A stretch of DNA of 64,000 bases. It comes from Dictyophora rubrovolvata (lineage: Eukaryota; Basidiomycota; Agaricomycetes; Phallales; Phallaceae). Location: contig CP114121.1 in the NCBI GenBank assembly GCA_029959195.1, positions 1,736,001-1,800,000 on the forward strand. Direction: 5' to 3'. Under the pieces are notes generated by a model. That model was not told the origin of the DNA, made no database searches, and saw nothing but the letters and a program-made list of their open reading frames with translations. The translations under genes were made by a program, and so were the position numbers. This document shows positions 27,812-38,386 of the stretch, in pieces (position 1 is the stretch's first letter; the number at the start of each line of letters is the position of its first letter).

Positions 27812-29755
27812 ATGACCACTGTTCGAAAACGACTACATATATCTGGTCTTACCCCCGCACTTACTGAAAATGACATCCGAACCCGTTTGGAAAAGTTCAT
27901 CGACGTTAAAGCCATCGACGAGTTTGGTAAACTGAATGCACTAGGTTTTGCTTCATTCCTGGGTCCCTAGATAGAATTGATGATAGAACAACTTTGACAG
28001 GAGAGCCACGGAAATTCGCATACGCGACTGTAGATGCTACAGAGCAAAACCTGGCACGCTGTTTGTCCATACCTTATTTGTGTCTTTGTTTACAATTCCC
28101 ATCGTCTTTCCGATTTACAGGCCTTAACAATCTTAGTGGTACTGTATGGAAAGGTGCCAAATTACGGATTGGAGAAGCTAAACCTGATTATACGCAACGG
28201 TTCGTTTCATTATATTTACGTTCATTCGTTACACAATAAACTGACGTTCACAGGCTGAAGATCGAAAATGAACAACAAGAAATAGGAAATTCAAAAAAGC
28301 GGCTAAGACCGCCGAGGGGCGTTCAAGGTGTTCATGCTAAAGATATGTCTCCTGTGACGCTTGCGAATGCCGATTCTCGACCAGTAAAGACACTGAAGTC
28401 TCTTCTTTTCACGGACGCGCATTGATTATTATATTCTTCCCCAGGGCTGGCATAAAACGGCCTTACTACATCTCATACGCCCCATGAAAATGCGTCCCTC
28501 CCGGCCTCTTCCAACGTTGCCCTCGAAATTATCTTCAAAAACCAAATCGAAAAAAAGTCAACGGAAAACTTCGCATACTCTTTCCAGAGCGAAAGTACAA
28601 AAAATCGATCCAAAATTGTGGGACTCTGTTCATGTAACTGAGAAGATGCTCCAATCTATCATAATTGCGCCGTCTGTGTCGAATATCCTATCAGCGGCAC
28701 CGATACCTACAACTAATGATACCCCCTCTCTCGATGGTGATGATGATGATGAATCTTCAACAATGTCGATTGATGAGCCGATCATTCCGGCTACGAAGGT
28801 GAAAGCTCCGAGTCCTCCAAAGCCTTTAGACACGCAGACTTCACCTAGGACTGCAACAGAGTATGCCATGGATCCAGACATACAACAGGAAAATTCTATA
28901 CATCTCAAATTATTATCCAATATGTTCGCGTCGGATTGGAATGGACGGGAAACAATACAGGAAGACTCGAGTGAAAGTGAAGACACAGATGGCAATAAGG
29001 CAGTAAAATATCATGAAGAGATTTCGTTGTCTCGCGACGTTACAAATGCTGGAGAAGGAGAAACACAGCGCTCGGTTGAAGATATTGTCATGAAAGATGC
29101 ACAAGAACCTGAATCTTCAAAAGGAACAGATGAGAATAAGCAAGGGGCACCTTCTCCAGCATCGGATCATCCGACTAAAACACAAAAATCCAAAGAGAAA
29201 TTACTGAAGGACCTCTTCAAACCTCAGGAAGATAGTACGTCTGCTTTGGACTATAGACTCTTAACTCTCTTTTTCTCATGTTGTTTCAAGCTAATTTCTC
29301 GCTAATGGCCGGTCTCGATCTGGATTTGGATCTAGAACTTGAACTTGATCCAGCGTTTGATTTTACAAAACCAACAACAGAGCCACAAGCACACACCTCA
29401 GGACAAACGGAATCGATTGTTCAATTGAGCACTTCAATTCATCACTATGAAGGACTCAAATTAGATCCTAGTCTTCCTCTTTTCTTTCCGCGTCCCGATG
29501 ATCCTCATAGCAGGGACATAGTTACTTTTGCAAAAGATCAAGGATGGCAATTTTACCGGACAGATGATTCGTACGTTAATGCTCTCCCTCCCTTATATGT
29601 AGCATATTTCCGATACATTTTTTTTCAGAGAAACGATTCACAAGCGATGGGACGAATTAAAGGGAGGACTGACGCATGAATGGAAGAAGCGGTCGAGGGA
29701 AGCTGTTAAAGCCAGGAAAAGACGATTCGGAGCTGAAGCTATAGAGGAATTGTAG
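27812..29755 (+). CDS. NOP8: Nucleolar RRM protein, NOP8/NOL8-like
   Basis: Predicted nucleolar protein for 60S ribosomal subunit assembly. Six exons or so, about 550 residues. An N-terminal RRM begins KRLHISGLTPALTENDIRTR (RNP2-like) and continues FAYATVDATEQNLARC (RNP1-like) and GTVWKGAKLRIGEAKPDY. A basic Lys-rich segment (SKTKSKKSQRKTSH) and a long acidic Ser-rich region follow. The C-terminal domain has PRPDDPHSRDIV, WQFYRTDDSETIHKRWDELK, HEWKKRSREAVKARKRRFG, typical of Nop8/NOL8 ends. It is divergent from RAD21 with about 190 bp between starts. The annotation rests on the pairing of an N-terminal RRM with this C-terminal block; I did not run a search. Confidence 0.75.
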
Positions 29756-29838
29756 GCATCTTACTCGTAAAGGAGATTAATTTACTATAATAGTGATTAT
29801 AACAAGAAAAACATGTGTTTAATAACTAGTGGTAGTGA

Positions 29839-31379
29839 TCAATGATTACGATCGGCATGGAGTAATTGATCTATCTCAATGTCTTCATGGCCTAAAGTCC
29901 GTTCGACAGAATCGGCGCCACCTTTTTTCACCGTCTCCCACTCGATTCTGAAAAAAACCCACAGCCATCTTCGAATAAGCTCTAACGCTTCTAACATAAA
30001 TATTCCACCTTCTAAATCTGCTATTGTGTGTAAATGGGAAGAAAGCTTGAGAGACCATGTGAAACGCAAGACTAGGTTGAGGCTGATAGCCATGTAGTAG
30101 ACGAATGGATCGTTAAAGAGAAGAATGGACCTGAGACCTTTAGGGTATTTTGGTTCTAGGTGTGAGTCGTTGTTTGTGGGTGTATGATTTCCGGTACTGG
30201 TACTGGCAGTCGGTTGGAACATGGAGAGACCCCAGTCGTTAGTTACATCCCACCAAAAAGAATATCCGGAATTGATTATAACAGCGAGTAACCTGTTTAA
30301 CATTCCTTATATGAGAACGGCCGCTGGAAAAAAACATAAACACTCGCCAAAATCTGAATAGTGGGTGCTCTCCGTGCCAAGGAGAATGTAATATCTCCGG
30401 GCCTTTTTCAGCTGCAAGCTCTGTAACTACAAGCCGTTGCGCAGCCGAGAGAAATATAACAGGGAACGACGTGGAATATTTTAATGCGTTGAATAACGCA
30501 CGTTTATTTGTTGCTGTTGAAGAGGAGGAACTAGCGAAGTACTCTGTAAGACACTGACGCAGACGAGCAGCGTATGGCAGACTGCAAAGAGAAATAAATT
30601 ACGTTTAATCAGTGTGATATCCATTCTGAAATGAATGAGATAAGATATCATACCACATCGTTAGTGGTACAATCCACTGCAGCCAGCCTTTTTGAACTGG
30701 GATGATCAGGAAACTTCCACTTGGGAGGAGCATGAGGAAGAACAACCACATGTCGCCTATGACTTTTGCCAGTGATGTGAGAATATCTGCTAATAGTACG
30801 TCTGAGAAGTAGACGTCGTGGCCCGTTATTGAAAAGAAACAGCGATAAAGGCCCCTTTCCAAACAAACGAAGGTGAGATTTCGGCAAGATAACACATACT
30901 TGAGCATTAGCTTACTGTAGAAAAAGCTGTCTTTCCCTCCTCCTGCACAGGTTTAGAGGAGAAAACAGTACGACCAGAATCACAAACACACAGATCGAAG
31001 GAATGAGCTTGTAATGATCCATCGAACGGACGTCTCCTGCGCAAAGAACACGGAATAACAGCCAACATGCAAAACACCACGCGCTATACGCCATGAAAAT
31101 CTTGTAAACAGCAGAATAAAGATGCACCGGCGGAGAAGAAGAAGAAGAAGTTAAAGACGAAGAAGGAGAAGAAGGATGGATTCGGGAATAGGGAAGATTT
31201 GCTCGGGAATGCATGTCTAGTACGTATGCTGTATCCAGGTGCAGGAGATGGAGAAAGTGCAGATTGCTAGCCCAGCATAATATCGCGAGGCCTATTAGAA
31301 ACAGCACTCGCCATGGTAGTGGCACGAAAGCGTATACTCCGATGGAAAAGGCACCAATAGATGTAACATTTGGGCTCAT
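29839..31379 (-). CDS. ERD1: EXS-domain membrane protein, Erd1-like
   Basis: Polytopic membrane protein with an EXS domain and no SPX domain, like yeast Erd1, which acts in the Golgi on phosphate recycling and retention of lumenal ER proteins and glycosyltransferases. I chose ATG 31379 (MSPNVTSIGAFSIGVYAF) because the membrane region VPLPWRVLFLIGLAILCWAS starts soon after; an in-frame ATG at 31490 would add 37 residues. EXS marks are PYAARLRQCLTEY, YSTSFPVIFLSA, NSGYSFWWDVTNDWGL and IRRWLWVFFRIEWE. Five exons or so, roughly 440 residues. The end is at 29839, convergent with NOP8 by 83 bp. Confidence 0.85.
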
Positions 31380-31514
31380 GTCATTGCAGGTTTGTTGAAT
31401 CGGTTCACTTGGGTGTTGCCAGTTGAAAAAAGCGCTGTAAACGCTTCCGGCGGCGGCGCCCAGTGTGAATGAAACACCGCAGTAAATCATTAAATGTATT
31501 GTGATATATATATA

Positions 31515-34022
31515 TTATCGTCGAGCTAATGTTTCCAAAGCATTTGTAGTAGCTATTTGAAACTCTGAAGCATCTGCTGCAACAAATGCTCCATCCTTTT
31601 TGGTAAGACGGCCTTGCTGACGGACAACAGCGGACATCCGTTCTTCTGCATTATTACTGTATGTCTCCTTATCGTTTGTCCTTTTGGTTTTACGTGAATT
31701 TGTTTTCGATTTGGATTTATTGTTGTTCGCGTTGGTTACTGCATTCGGAGCCTCTCGTAGAGCAAAAGCCTTTGCTAAATGACCCAAGTGTAATTGCTTG
31801 ATATGAAATATATGTTTTTCATTTGACGGATGAGTAGAGTAGGCACGCATGTGAGATGAATATGCTCGACGAGCCAGTTCCGAATTCTATTAAAATCTTC
31901 GTGAGCAAGGGGAGAAAGAGAGAAAGAAAGAGGTATTATCTAACTTACATTTGCATTCTGCAAAACCCACCGCTCAAAGGAAAGCTGAACCTGCGTCGCC
32001 CTCATTTCCATCTCCTTTCCACGCCCACCAAACCCGCTCTCAAGCACCGTACTCATCGCAATGGGCTGCAAGACAACAGGTCCGGGATTACCTCCCATGT
32101 GCTGTTCCACCCACGACACCCACTTTTCTTCACTCGGGGTAACAAAAGCCCAGGCTTCACCTCCTTCCCCAACACGGGCTGTACGACCCACGCGATGCAC
32201 ATATTCATCGGCTCCACCCTCGGTAGGAAGATCGTATTGAACGACGGCGCGAACAAAGGGGAGATCGAGCCCGCGAGACGCGACCGATGTGCAAAATAAT
32301 ACTGCCGAGTGGCTTGATTCGGGGTCGTCGTCCTCGTTCAATTTTGGTTTTGATTTCGATTTGGAGGAAGAGAACCCTTTCAAGGATAACAGACGTGACT
32401 GAAGAGGCAGGGATCCATGAAGACGGTACAAATCTGTTTTGGGTAAAATTGCCGATTCTGCTTTGACATGCTTAGATATAGAACTCGGCTCTTCGTCGCT
32501 CTCTTCTTCATCAGTTTTCGATGGATCGTCCTGGTCGTTGTTGTCTTGGCGGTTCATTTTTGAACGTGACAAGAGAGACCAGTGAAAGTCAACCGAGTCC
32601 GTGCAGCTGAAAAAGACAATTATTTTTATTTTCGATCCATCGTGTTTTTTGGACGACGAAGATAGCAATGATCGCAAAAGTGCTGCGAGTGTGACTAGAC
32701 GCAATTTGAGAGGAACGGTTATATACTTTTGCAGTAGTTGAGAAGGTGGTGTGAATTTTTCGGAATTGACACCAGACTCGGTTTCACCACGTGAAACGTG
32801 TGATGCTGAGACTGAATGAGATTGAAGAGCCTTGATAATGACTGGATTGTTCAATGCCATGCCAGCCAACTTTTGAACATCCTCGCGAATTGTGGCGGAG
32901 CAAAGAATAGTACGACGTTCACGCCATTCCCAGGCAATAGGAACATTACCTTCTTCCTCTGCTTGGATAGCCAAACGATGACGACCGGTCAAACTTTTGA
33001 GAATACCTTGAATCGTCTCTTCAAAGCCCAATTCCATCAGTCTATCTGCTTCGTCTAAAACCAGCCACCGACACTTTCCTACATCGAGTGAAGCGGTATT
33101 TTGGAGATGGTCCAACAGTCTACCGGGAGTGGCAACGATGATTGGAAGGCCTTTGCGAAGACGGGCTTTTTCATGGGCTTTGGTTGCACCACCAGTTAAA
33201 AGACCGGGAACTAGCCACCTGGTGAGGCGCTCCGAGTTTTCAAAAGACGGGTCGGGAAGATCGGGATCGTCTGAACGAGGTCGCAAACGCAATTGGAGTA
33301 GCTGTTCGAGAACGTCGTATATTTGCTTTGCTAATTCGCGAGTGGGTGCGATGGTCATGGCGAGGGTGCCTATGGAGCGATCGATATAAGAGAGTGAGCT
33401 GAGTGGTAGGAGATCCTGAATAATAGGCAAAAGAAATGATAGTGTTTTTCCAGAACCGGTTTGAGATTGTATGAAAGCATCTCTTTCTTCTGGAGTGAGA
33501 AGAGTTGGCAGTGCGGCTTGTTGGATGGCGGTGGGTTGTGAGATTAACATTTTGGCAGAAAGGTGGGATATTATGAGGGGTGATAAACCCAGACCTTGGA
33601 AAGTGGATGTATCAACTGGAGCATTGGACGGTTTTGACGGGCGTGGAGTGATGTTGGCGGGTTTGGCTATGACGGGGTTGGAGGTGAAAAGGGACGATAT
33701 GATTTTGGTTTTGGTTGGTCTTGTTATGTCCGAAGGTAATTCTCTTTGGATCCGAGCTCGTTTTGGGAGTGGAGTTGGGTCCGAGTTGTTCAGCGGGTGG
33801 GAATCATCATTATCCTGGTCTGGAACTTTTCTTTTCAACACTCTTTTGGCTGCTTTCTTCGCTTTGAGCCTAGAGAATGTCAGTATAATATCTTTTATAA
33901 TAGAAACACGAATTCCTTGACCTTTCTGTCCATCGACCGCCTTTCTTGGGTGACAGCTGGTACTGGCTGACTGTGTGTGAGTCCTCGTCTGCGAGATTGA
34001 GGATGAGATCATTGGCGTCCAT
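31515..34022 (-). CDS. DBP7: DEAD-box RNA helicase Dbp7 (DDX31-like)
   Basis: ATP-dependent RNA helicase of 60S subunit biogenesis in the nucleolus. Three exons, about 765 residues. Exon 1 starts at ATG 34022 ([10 protein letters not shown]) and its intron joins TER to [14 protein letters not shown]. Helicase motifs in order are the Q-like region [14 protein letters not shown], motif I SQTGSGKT, Ia APTRELA, Ib [71 protein letters not shown] and [18 protein letters not shown]. The last exon has [20 protein letters not shown] and [11 protein letters not shown], diagnostic of Dbp7. Acidic insertions lie between motifs IV and V. A degenerate copy of exon 1 and the promoter occurs at 36965-37192. 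Confidence 0.95.
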
Positions 34023-34159
34023 AGTCAGCGGAGTCAGCGGAAGACAGTGACACGCGATCAGTCACGCAGCTCGACGACGTCTAATATGTACCTGGCGTTG
34101 TTTACTTATAGACACAGTGTGCATTGGCCTCGTTTCTGGGCTTCCCAGGGCAAAGGCTC
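33945..34159. repeat. Dispersed duplication, copy A (DBP7 5' end and promoter)
   Basis: This segment contains DBP7 coding exon 1 (about 78 bp) and the first ~137 bp upstream. It matches 36965-37192 in the same orientation with small gaps. Shared words include GACTGTGTG, GAGTCCTCGTCT, GAAGACAGTGACAC, GATCAGTCAC, GACACAGTG, GCATTGGCCTC and CCCAGGGCAAAGGCTC. Here the sequence is functional, since it encodes [10 protein letters not shown]. Confidence 0.85.
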
Positions 34160-35738
34160 CTAGTACTTTAAACCAGGATTCTTTTTCCCCATAACTCAAA
34201 AGTCCAAAACAGACTGCTCACAACAGTGGCCAACGCGATCAAAGAGAGCGAACAGAAGATCAGTGAGTGTACCGGTCAACTTACGGGTGAGTGCAATAGC
34301 CTCTATATGTCAACAGTAGTACCGAGAGAGATAAACAGGACGTCTTGGAACACCAAAAGACATAGCTGGAACAAGTAAGTCTCAAACGCTCGGAGCTGAC
34401 GAAAACGGATCTCCTTCTCGGACCTACATACATATATCTCGTGAGCCCCGCGTTGGCTCGTGTAGCCGGGGCACATATTGCTTTGGACGGTGATAAGTTG
34501 ATACATACATATCTACAGGAGGTCCGGGTAGCGCCAATTTATACATATACATATATACTACATACATATCTATCTGATGAATGGGGGATGGTATGCGATA
34601 TTATTCATTATTATTGTTTTCAATATGAAGCATATATGTATAGTCTGGGCCTTGTTCTTGATTCGTAAAAGAAGCTAACGACGAGTAACGTTTTTCACAG
34701 TCGTATGCGCTTTCTGCGCGCGATGTTAGAAAGAATATGACGTCTGGCAAATCCATCGAGTTCGAACTTGGGATATATGCTATTGTCTTGCTATGCAGTA
34801 AGATGTCAATTCCAGAGTCTCCTTTCCTCCTGAGCTTTCGTCAGGAGAAAGAATCGATAAAATGAAGATTAATAACAAGCAAAATCTCGATGCGTGTTTG
34901 GAGATAGAGACGCAGTTGAAAGAGAAAAGAAAGGAACTAGACGAACGCAAGCGTAATTGATAAACCTTATTCTTAAAGAGGCGAGACCTGGAAAGAAGAA
35001 TGGAAAATATTCCTCGGGGCTGAAGCGCTGATGGTTGAGGAGCGTCCCAGTCGTACGTCGAATTATGCTTTGACCTCTTCATCAGACGAAATAGCTTCTT
35101 CTGAGAGTCCACGGAAATAGTAAAAGGGAAACGGATGTCGTCGACAAACTCAATAAAATCCGCGGAATCCATATCAGTCCGTAATTTGCCTGAACCAAAT
35201 GCTATCGTATTAGTAGAACGCGAGTGCTCGAGAAAGATGGAGTCCACAAACGTTCTTCGTTGATATCGCAGTACGGTGTGAAACTTTCCTACGCAGAGAA
35301 GAGCCGAGCACGCGAACATAAATTCATTTGAGTGAGAGCGAGAAAAACGGCCAAGGAAAAACGGCGCGGTCCAGTTCAAGTGGTTGCGGAGACGACTTGT
35401 TTCGTGTCTTTGTGGTCAGTCTTTGAAGTTTCTGTGTGAACGTGAATCTCAAAAGAGCAAGGACTGATATCTAATCTGCATCAAAGTCAAATACCCGTCC
35501 AGTCTAAGGACACTTGATTGTGCAAACTGATTAAGTCTGGAGACGGTGCTTCCCCACGATTTACTAGTATCATAGTTAAGAGGACGCTGCATGAAGCATA
35601 GAGCTTCACCTGTAGTTACTCGGTGACAATGTTGATATGTACGCATCAATATTCATAATAAAAAAAACTAGTCGAATGTGAATAGCAATTATAGTATGTT
35701 GTAAATACCACCGACGATATAATCCGTTCTCTATTTCT
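34023..35738. other. 1.7-kb region between DBP7 and the HsbA-like gene
   Basis: It holds the DBP7 promoter (34023-34160), an AT-rich stretch with repeated ACATACATAT-type words near 34430-34580, and one open frame of doubtful status (34780-35319). I see no transposon or RNA gene. Confidence 0.4.
34780..35319 (-). CDS. Unassigned open reading frame, doubtful gene
   Basis: An open frame of 179 codons from ATG 35319 (MFACSALLCVG) to the stop at 34780. It stays open a further 20 codons upstream but without an ATG, so an upstream exon is possible. The composition changes along its length: a plausible globular part (MDSADFIEFVDDIRFPFTI, SQKKLFRLMKRSKH) is followed by a low-complexity Ser/Phe/Leu end. 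I recognise no family. It may be a young or lineage-specific gene or a chance open frame. Confidence 0.2.
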   Translation of the reverse strand: MFACSALLCVGKFHTVLRYQRRTFVDSIFLEHSRSTNTIAFGSGKLRTDMDSADFIEFVDDIRFPFTISVDSQKKLFRLMKRSKHNSTYDWDAPQPSALQPRGIFSILLSRSRLFKNKVYQLRLRSSSSFLFSFNCVSISKHASRFCLLLIFILSILSPDESSGGKETLELTSYCIARQ

Positions 35739-36709
35739 TTACGACTTGATGGGTGGGAATCCAAACGTATTAACAGTATTGTTAAGGGAATTGTCTACAC
35801 TCGAAATAACAGGTGTCAGCTGTTCCACCACACCCTGCAGGGGAAAAGAGGCATGAATGTGAATGTTTAGCGTTCCTCAGATATAATCAAAAACATACCG
35901 ATTCCAATACGGCTGTGACGACTCCGCCCAAATTCTGTAAATCATCATCATTAAGGATCACTAGACACTGTTAGCTTAGCAAGCTAAACTATCTTACCTC
36001 AAGGCCCAATTTCATATTCACAAGCGATGCCACCAAGGCGCCGTAATTGGTAAAATTGAAATCGAGTAAAATGTTTTCCTTTTCTATAAACTGGCTGGCG
36101 GTCTGGTTAAGGCTGAGGACGAGCGGCATAATACCGTCCCTTGCAATTGCTTGACTATCACCCACATCGGTCCTGTTAGGAGCGTTGGGAGCGTTAAATA
36201 CCTTTGTTGATATTATTCCCAGTTTCTTTCCCTATTAAAACCCAAGTTCTCTTACCTCCAATAAGACAGACATCTGTGTGTTTCAACTACGTAAGAACTT
36301 TTTTTTGGATGAGAATAGGGGTGTTTCTCACCGCCCCCACGCTATTTGCGGCGTTTGAACCATCACTTAATATATTCTGAAACACAATGAATCCCCTACA
36401 CAGCACATAACCACCTAACTTTGTTAATAACTTACTTGTACTCCCAATTCGTCAGTGGGTGAAGTAAAATTTTGAACATCGCTGTTGAGTTTTTCCTTAT
36501 CAGGAGCAAGAGTGAAAGAGAGGAAAATAATTCATTCAGTTCATGTGTAGAATAGAGGTGTAAGCGAGACTTACGACAGCCGTATTCGCTGAAGTAAGCG
36601 CATTAATTAGGTCCGTAACTTTAATAGTGTCTCGCCGAATGTGAGTTGCCAAAACGGCGGTGACGAAAGTCGTTGCGAGGAGTGCAAAAGGAGATTTGAG
36701 AAAGTACAT
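35739..36709 (-). CDS. Secreted HsbA-like (hydrophobic surface binding) protein
   Basis: Small secreted protein of the hydrophobic-surface-binding protein A family, which coats hydrophobic surfaces and can recruit hydrolases. The start is ATG 36709; MYFLKSPFALLATTFVTAVLA is the signal peptide. The mature protein begins IRRDTIKVTDLINALTSAN, then EKLNSDVQNFTSPTDELGVQ, DGSNAANSVGA, SQAIARDGIMPLVLSLNQTA and NYGALVASLVNMKLGLE. It ends near NTVNTFGFPPIKS at TAA 35739-35741. About 190 residues are spread over seven short exons, including exons of 18 nt (36256-36273), 36 nt and 45 nt, all in phase 0. Helical, no cysteines, as expected of the family. It is divergent from the EGV-like gene. Confidence 0.8.
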
Positions 36710-37212
36710 GTCCGAACGAACGAGGATAATGTGTCGAAAATGTTCCTATTTTTATACGCAAAAGCCCTGAGAATTGAGCATGAATTTGACCGGGTGCGGT
36801 GTGGAAGGGTCAAAGGTGCGGTGGTATTCTATATCATTGCGGTGTGGAATACAATGCGGAATGTTCAATATTGCGGTGTGAAATGTTTCAACGGCCGGTC
36901 AATTATGGCCATATGTAACTAGAATGCTAGATCATGCAATTCCTGTCTTTTCATTGCACAACCCCTTGGGTGATAGTCGATAGATGGTACTGGTTGACTG
37001 TGTGCGAGTCCTCGTCTACGAGATTGAAAATGAGATATCAACAGAAGACAGTGACACGATCAGTCACTGTCACGCCTTGTAGCTCGATGAACCACGGCGT
37101 AATACTTTGTCCTCAGTTTGCTATGTAGTTGTTGTTTATTTATAGACACAGTGGGCATTGGCCTCATTGCTGAGTTTCCCAGGGCAAAGGCTCTACCTCC
37201 CGCTCTATCCCC
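36710..37212. promoter_or_regulatory. Shared promoter region of two secreted-protein genes
   Basis: This 503-bp stretch separates the divergent HsbA-like and EGV-like starts. The left half carries four TGCGGTG-cored words at 36795, 36817, 36838 and 36872. Three read TGCGGTGTGGAA or differ from it by one base. Spacings are 22, 21 and 34 bp. The right half (36965-37192) is the degenerate copy of the DBP7 5' end. Regulatory function is inferred from repetition only. Confidence 0.45.
36965..37192. repeat. Dispersed duplication, copy B (degenerate DBP7 5' end)
   Basis: Second copy of 33945-34159, same orientation, with an inserted stretch near 37060-37130. The DBP7 start codon and the reading frame of exon 1 are not kept, while promoter-side words such as TATAGACACAGTG and CCCAGGGCAAAGGCTC are. 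The match stops about 20 bp before the ATG of the EGV-like gene. Confidence 0.85.
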
Positions 37213-38040
37213 ATGCTGCACTGTATATACCCGCTCCTCCTCCTAGTAATCTCCGCTGTACCTTGGGCTTCAGCAGATGGCCAGACATTCCAATATGCCC
37301 CGTCCGGTCTCGCAACGATGACGCACTACACGCTCCCTCTCAACTTTGTCGCCAGCTGCGGGTGCACGGCGGAGAGCACACACTATCCTACCGCTGCACT
37401 CAGCAAACTGGCCTATGGCAGTCTGGCATCCTATGGTCCCGGTTGTGGTGAGTGACTAGTGACCTAGTGACCAGTGACGTACTGCCGCTATGGGCTGCTC
37501 CGAGACTGAATACTCCCTTGAACTTCTCAATAGGCCGCTGCTTCAATCTCACTCTTTTGAACACATTCCTTTCGGACCCTCCCTTCTTCCCTGATACATC
37601 AAATAGTATCATTGTCAAAATAACAGACCTATGCACGGGCTCTACCTGGTGTGGAGCAACACAAAATACACCAAATCCGTGAATAGCATACTCCTCACCT
37701 CACCTTCTCTTCCTCTTACGCTCTTCACCAGCGCAGGATATTTCCTAAACTTCGACTTGGCTTTCCCTAGCCAAGCTGTTCCCACTAATTTCTTTCCCAG
37801 CGACTTGGCCCTCTATGGTTACACAGTGCGTACTACTATGTACCTCACTAACACCTCTTCTTTACCGTGCTTCTCACCTCACCTCCTCCCTCAAAGGATT
37901 TCGGCGTATGGAATATCTCATACGAATCTGTACCGTGTCAGGATGATTGGCAAGGATCGAGCAATTCAGCTGCATTAGGCAGTGACCCTAGTATTGCAGA
38001 CAGCGCTTGCTGTCCCGTGGATCCTTTTGTACGTCCTTGA
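37213..38040 (+). CDS. Secreted endoglucanase-V-like (GH45/expansin-related) protein
   Basis: Secreted double-psi beta-barrel protein related to GH45 endoglucanases. The signal peptide is MLHCIYPLLLLVISAVPWASA. The mature chain has THYTLPLNFVASCGC, RCFNLTLLNTFLS, IIVKITDLC, WCGATQNTPNPAGYFLNFDL, WNISYESVPCQ and DSACCPVDPF. Four exons: the donors follow PGCG, TPNP and YGYT. About 200 residues. The GH45 motif with the first catalytic Asp (usually TRYWDCC) is not present; THYTLP stands in its place, while the Asp of the HFD-like motif remains as NFD. This fits the endoglucanase-V-like group, whose activity is unclear. Confidence 0.85.
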
Positions 38041-38386
38041 CCAAATCATTTGCCGCCAAAATAAATACCTCCAACTTAGGTCAACCCAAATACAACATGT
38101 CCGTCCTTTTCTTTACACAACGGCATTCCGTACGTTGCAATTTTTCCAAGCGTCAGGATTAAATATAACCTCCCACTAGACCCAATACATCTTCCACCGG
38201 TTCGGCTGACTCTGGAAGAACAGCAAATATTGTAATCCTCTTGTTTACATCAATCCTTGTTTATTATTTCGGATTCAGCATTCCTTTATAACTTATTCTT
38301 CACAACCAAGTTCACCGTACGAATAAAAGAAAATATGATAAATATTTATTAACGAATGACTATCCTCGGAACTTCAGTCATTTCAT
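38041..38386. other. Convergent 3' flanks
   Basis: Spacer between the ends of the EGV-like and cyclophilin genes. A TTCATTCATTCATT microsatellite lies at about 38380-38400, next to the cyclophilin stop. No gene seen. Confidence 0.4.

Noticed and set aside
34517-34530. GAGGTCCGGGT shared with 54643
   Set aside because: The match is about a dozen bases with no extension and fits chance.
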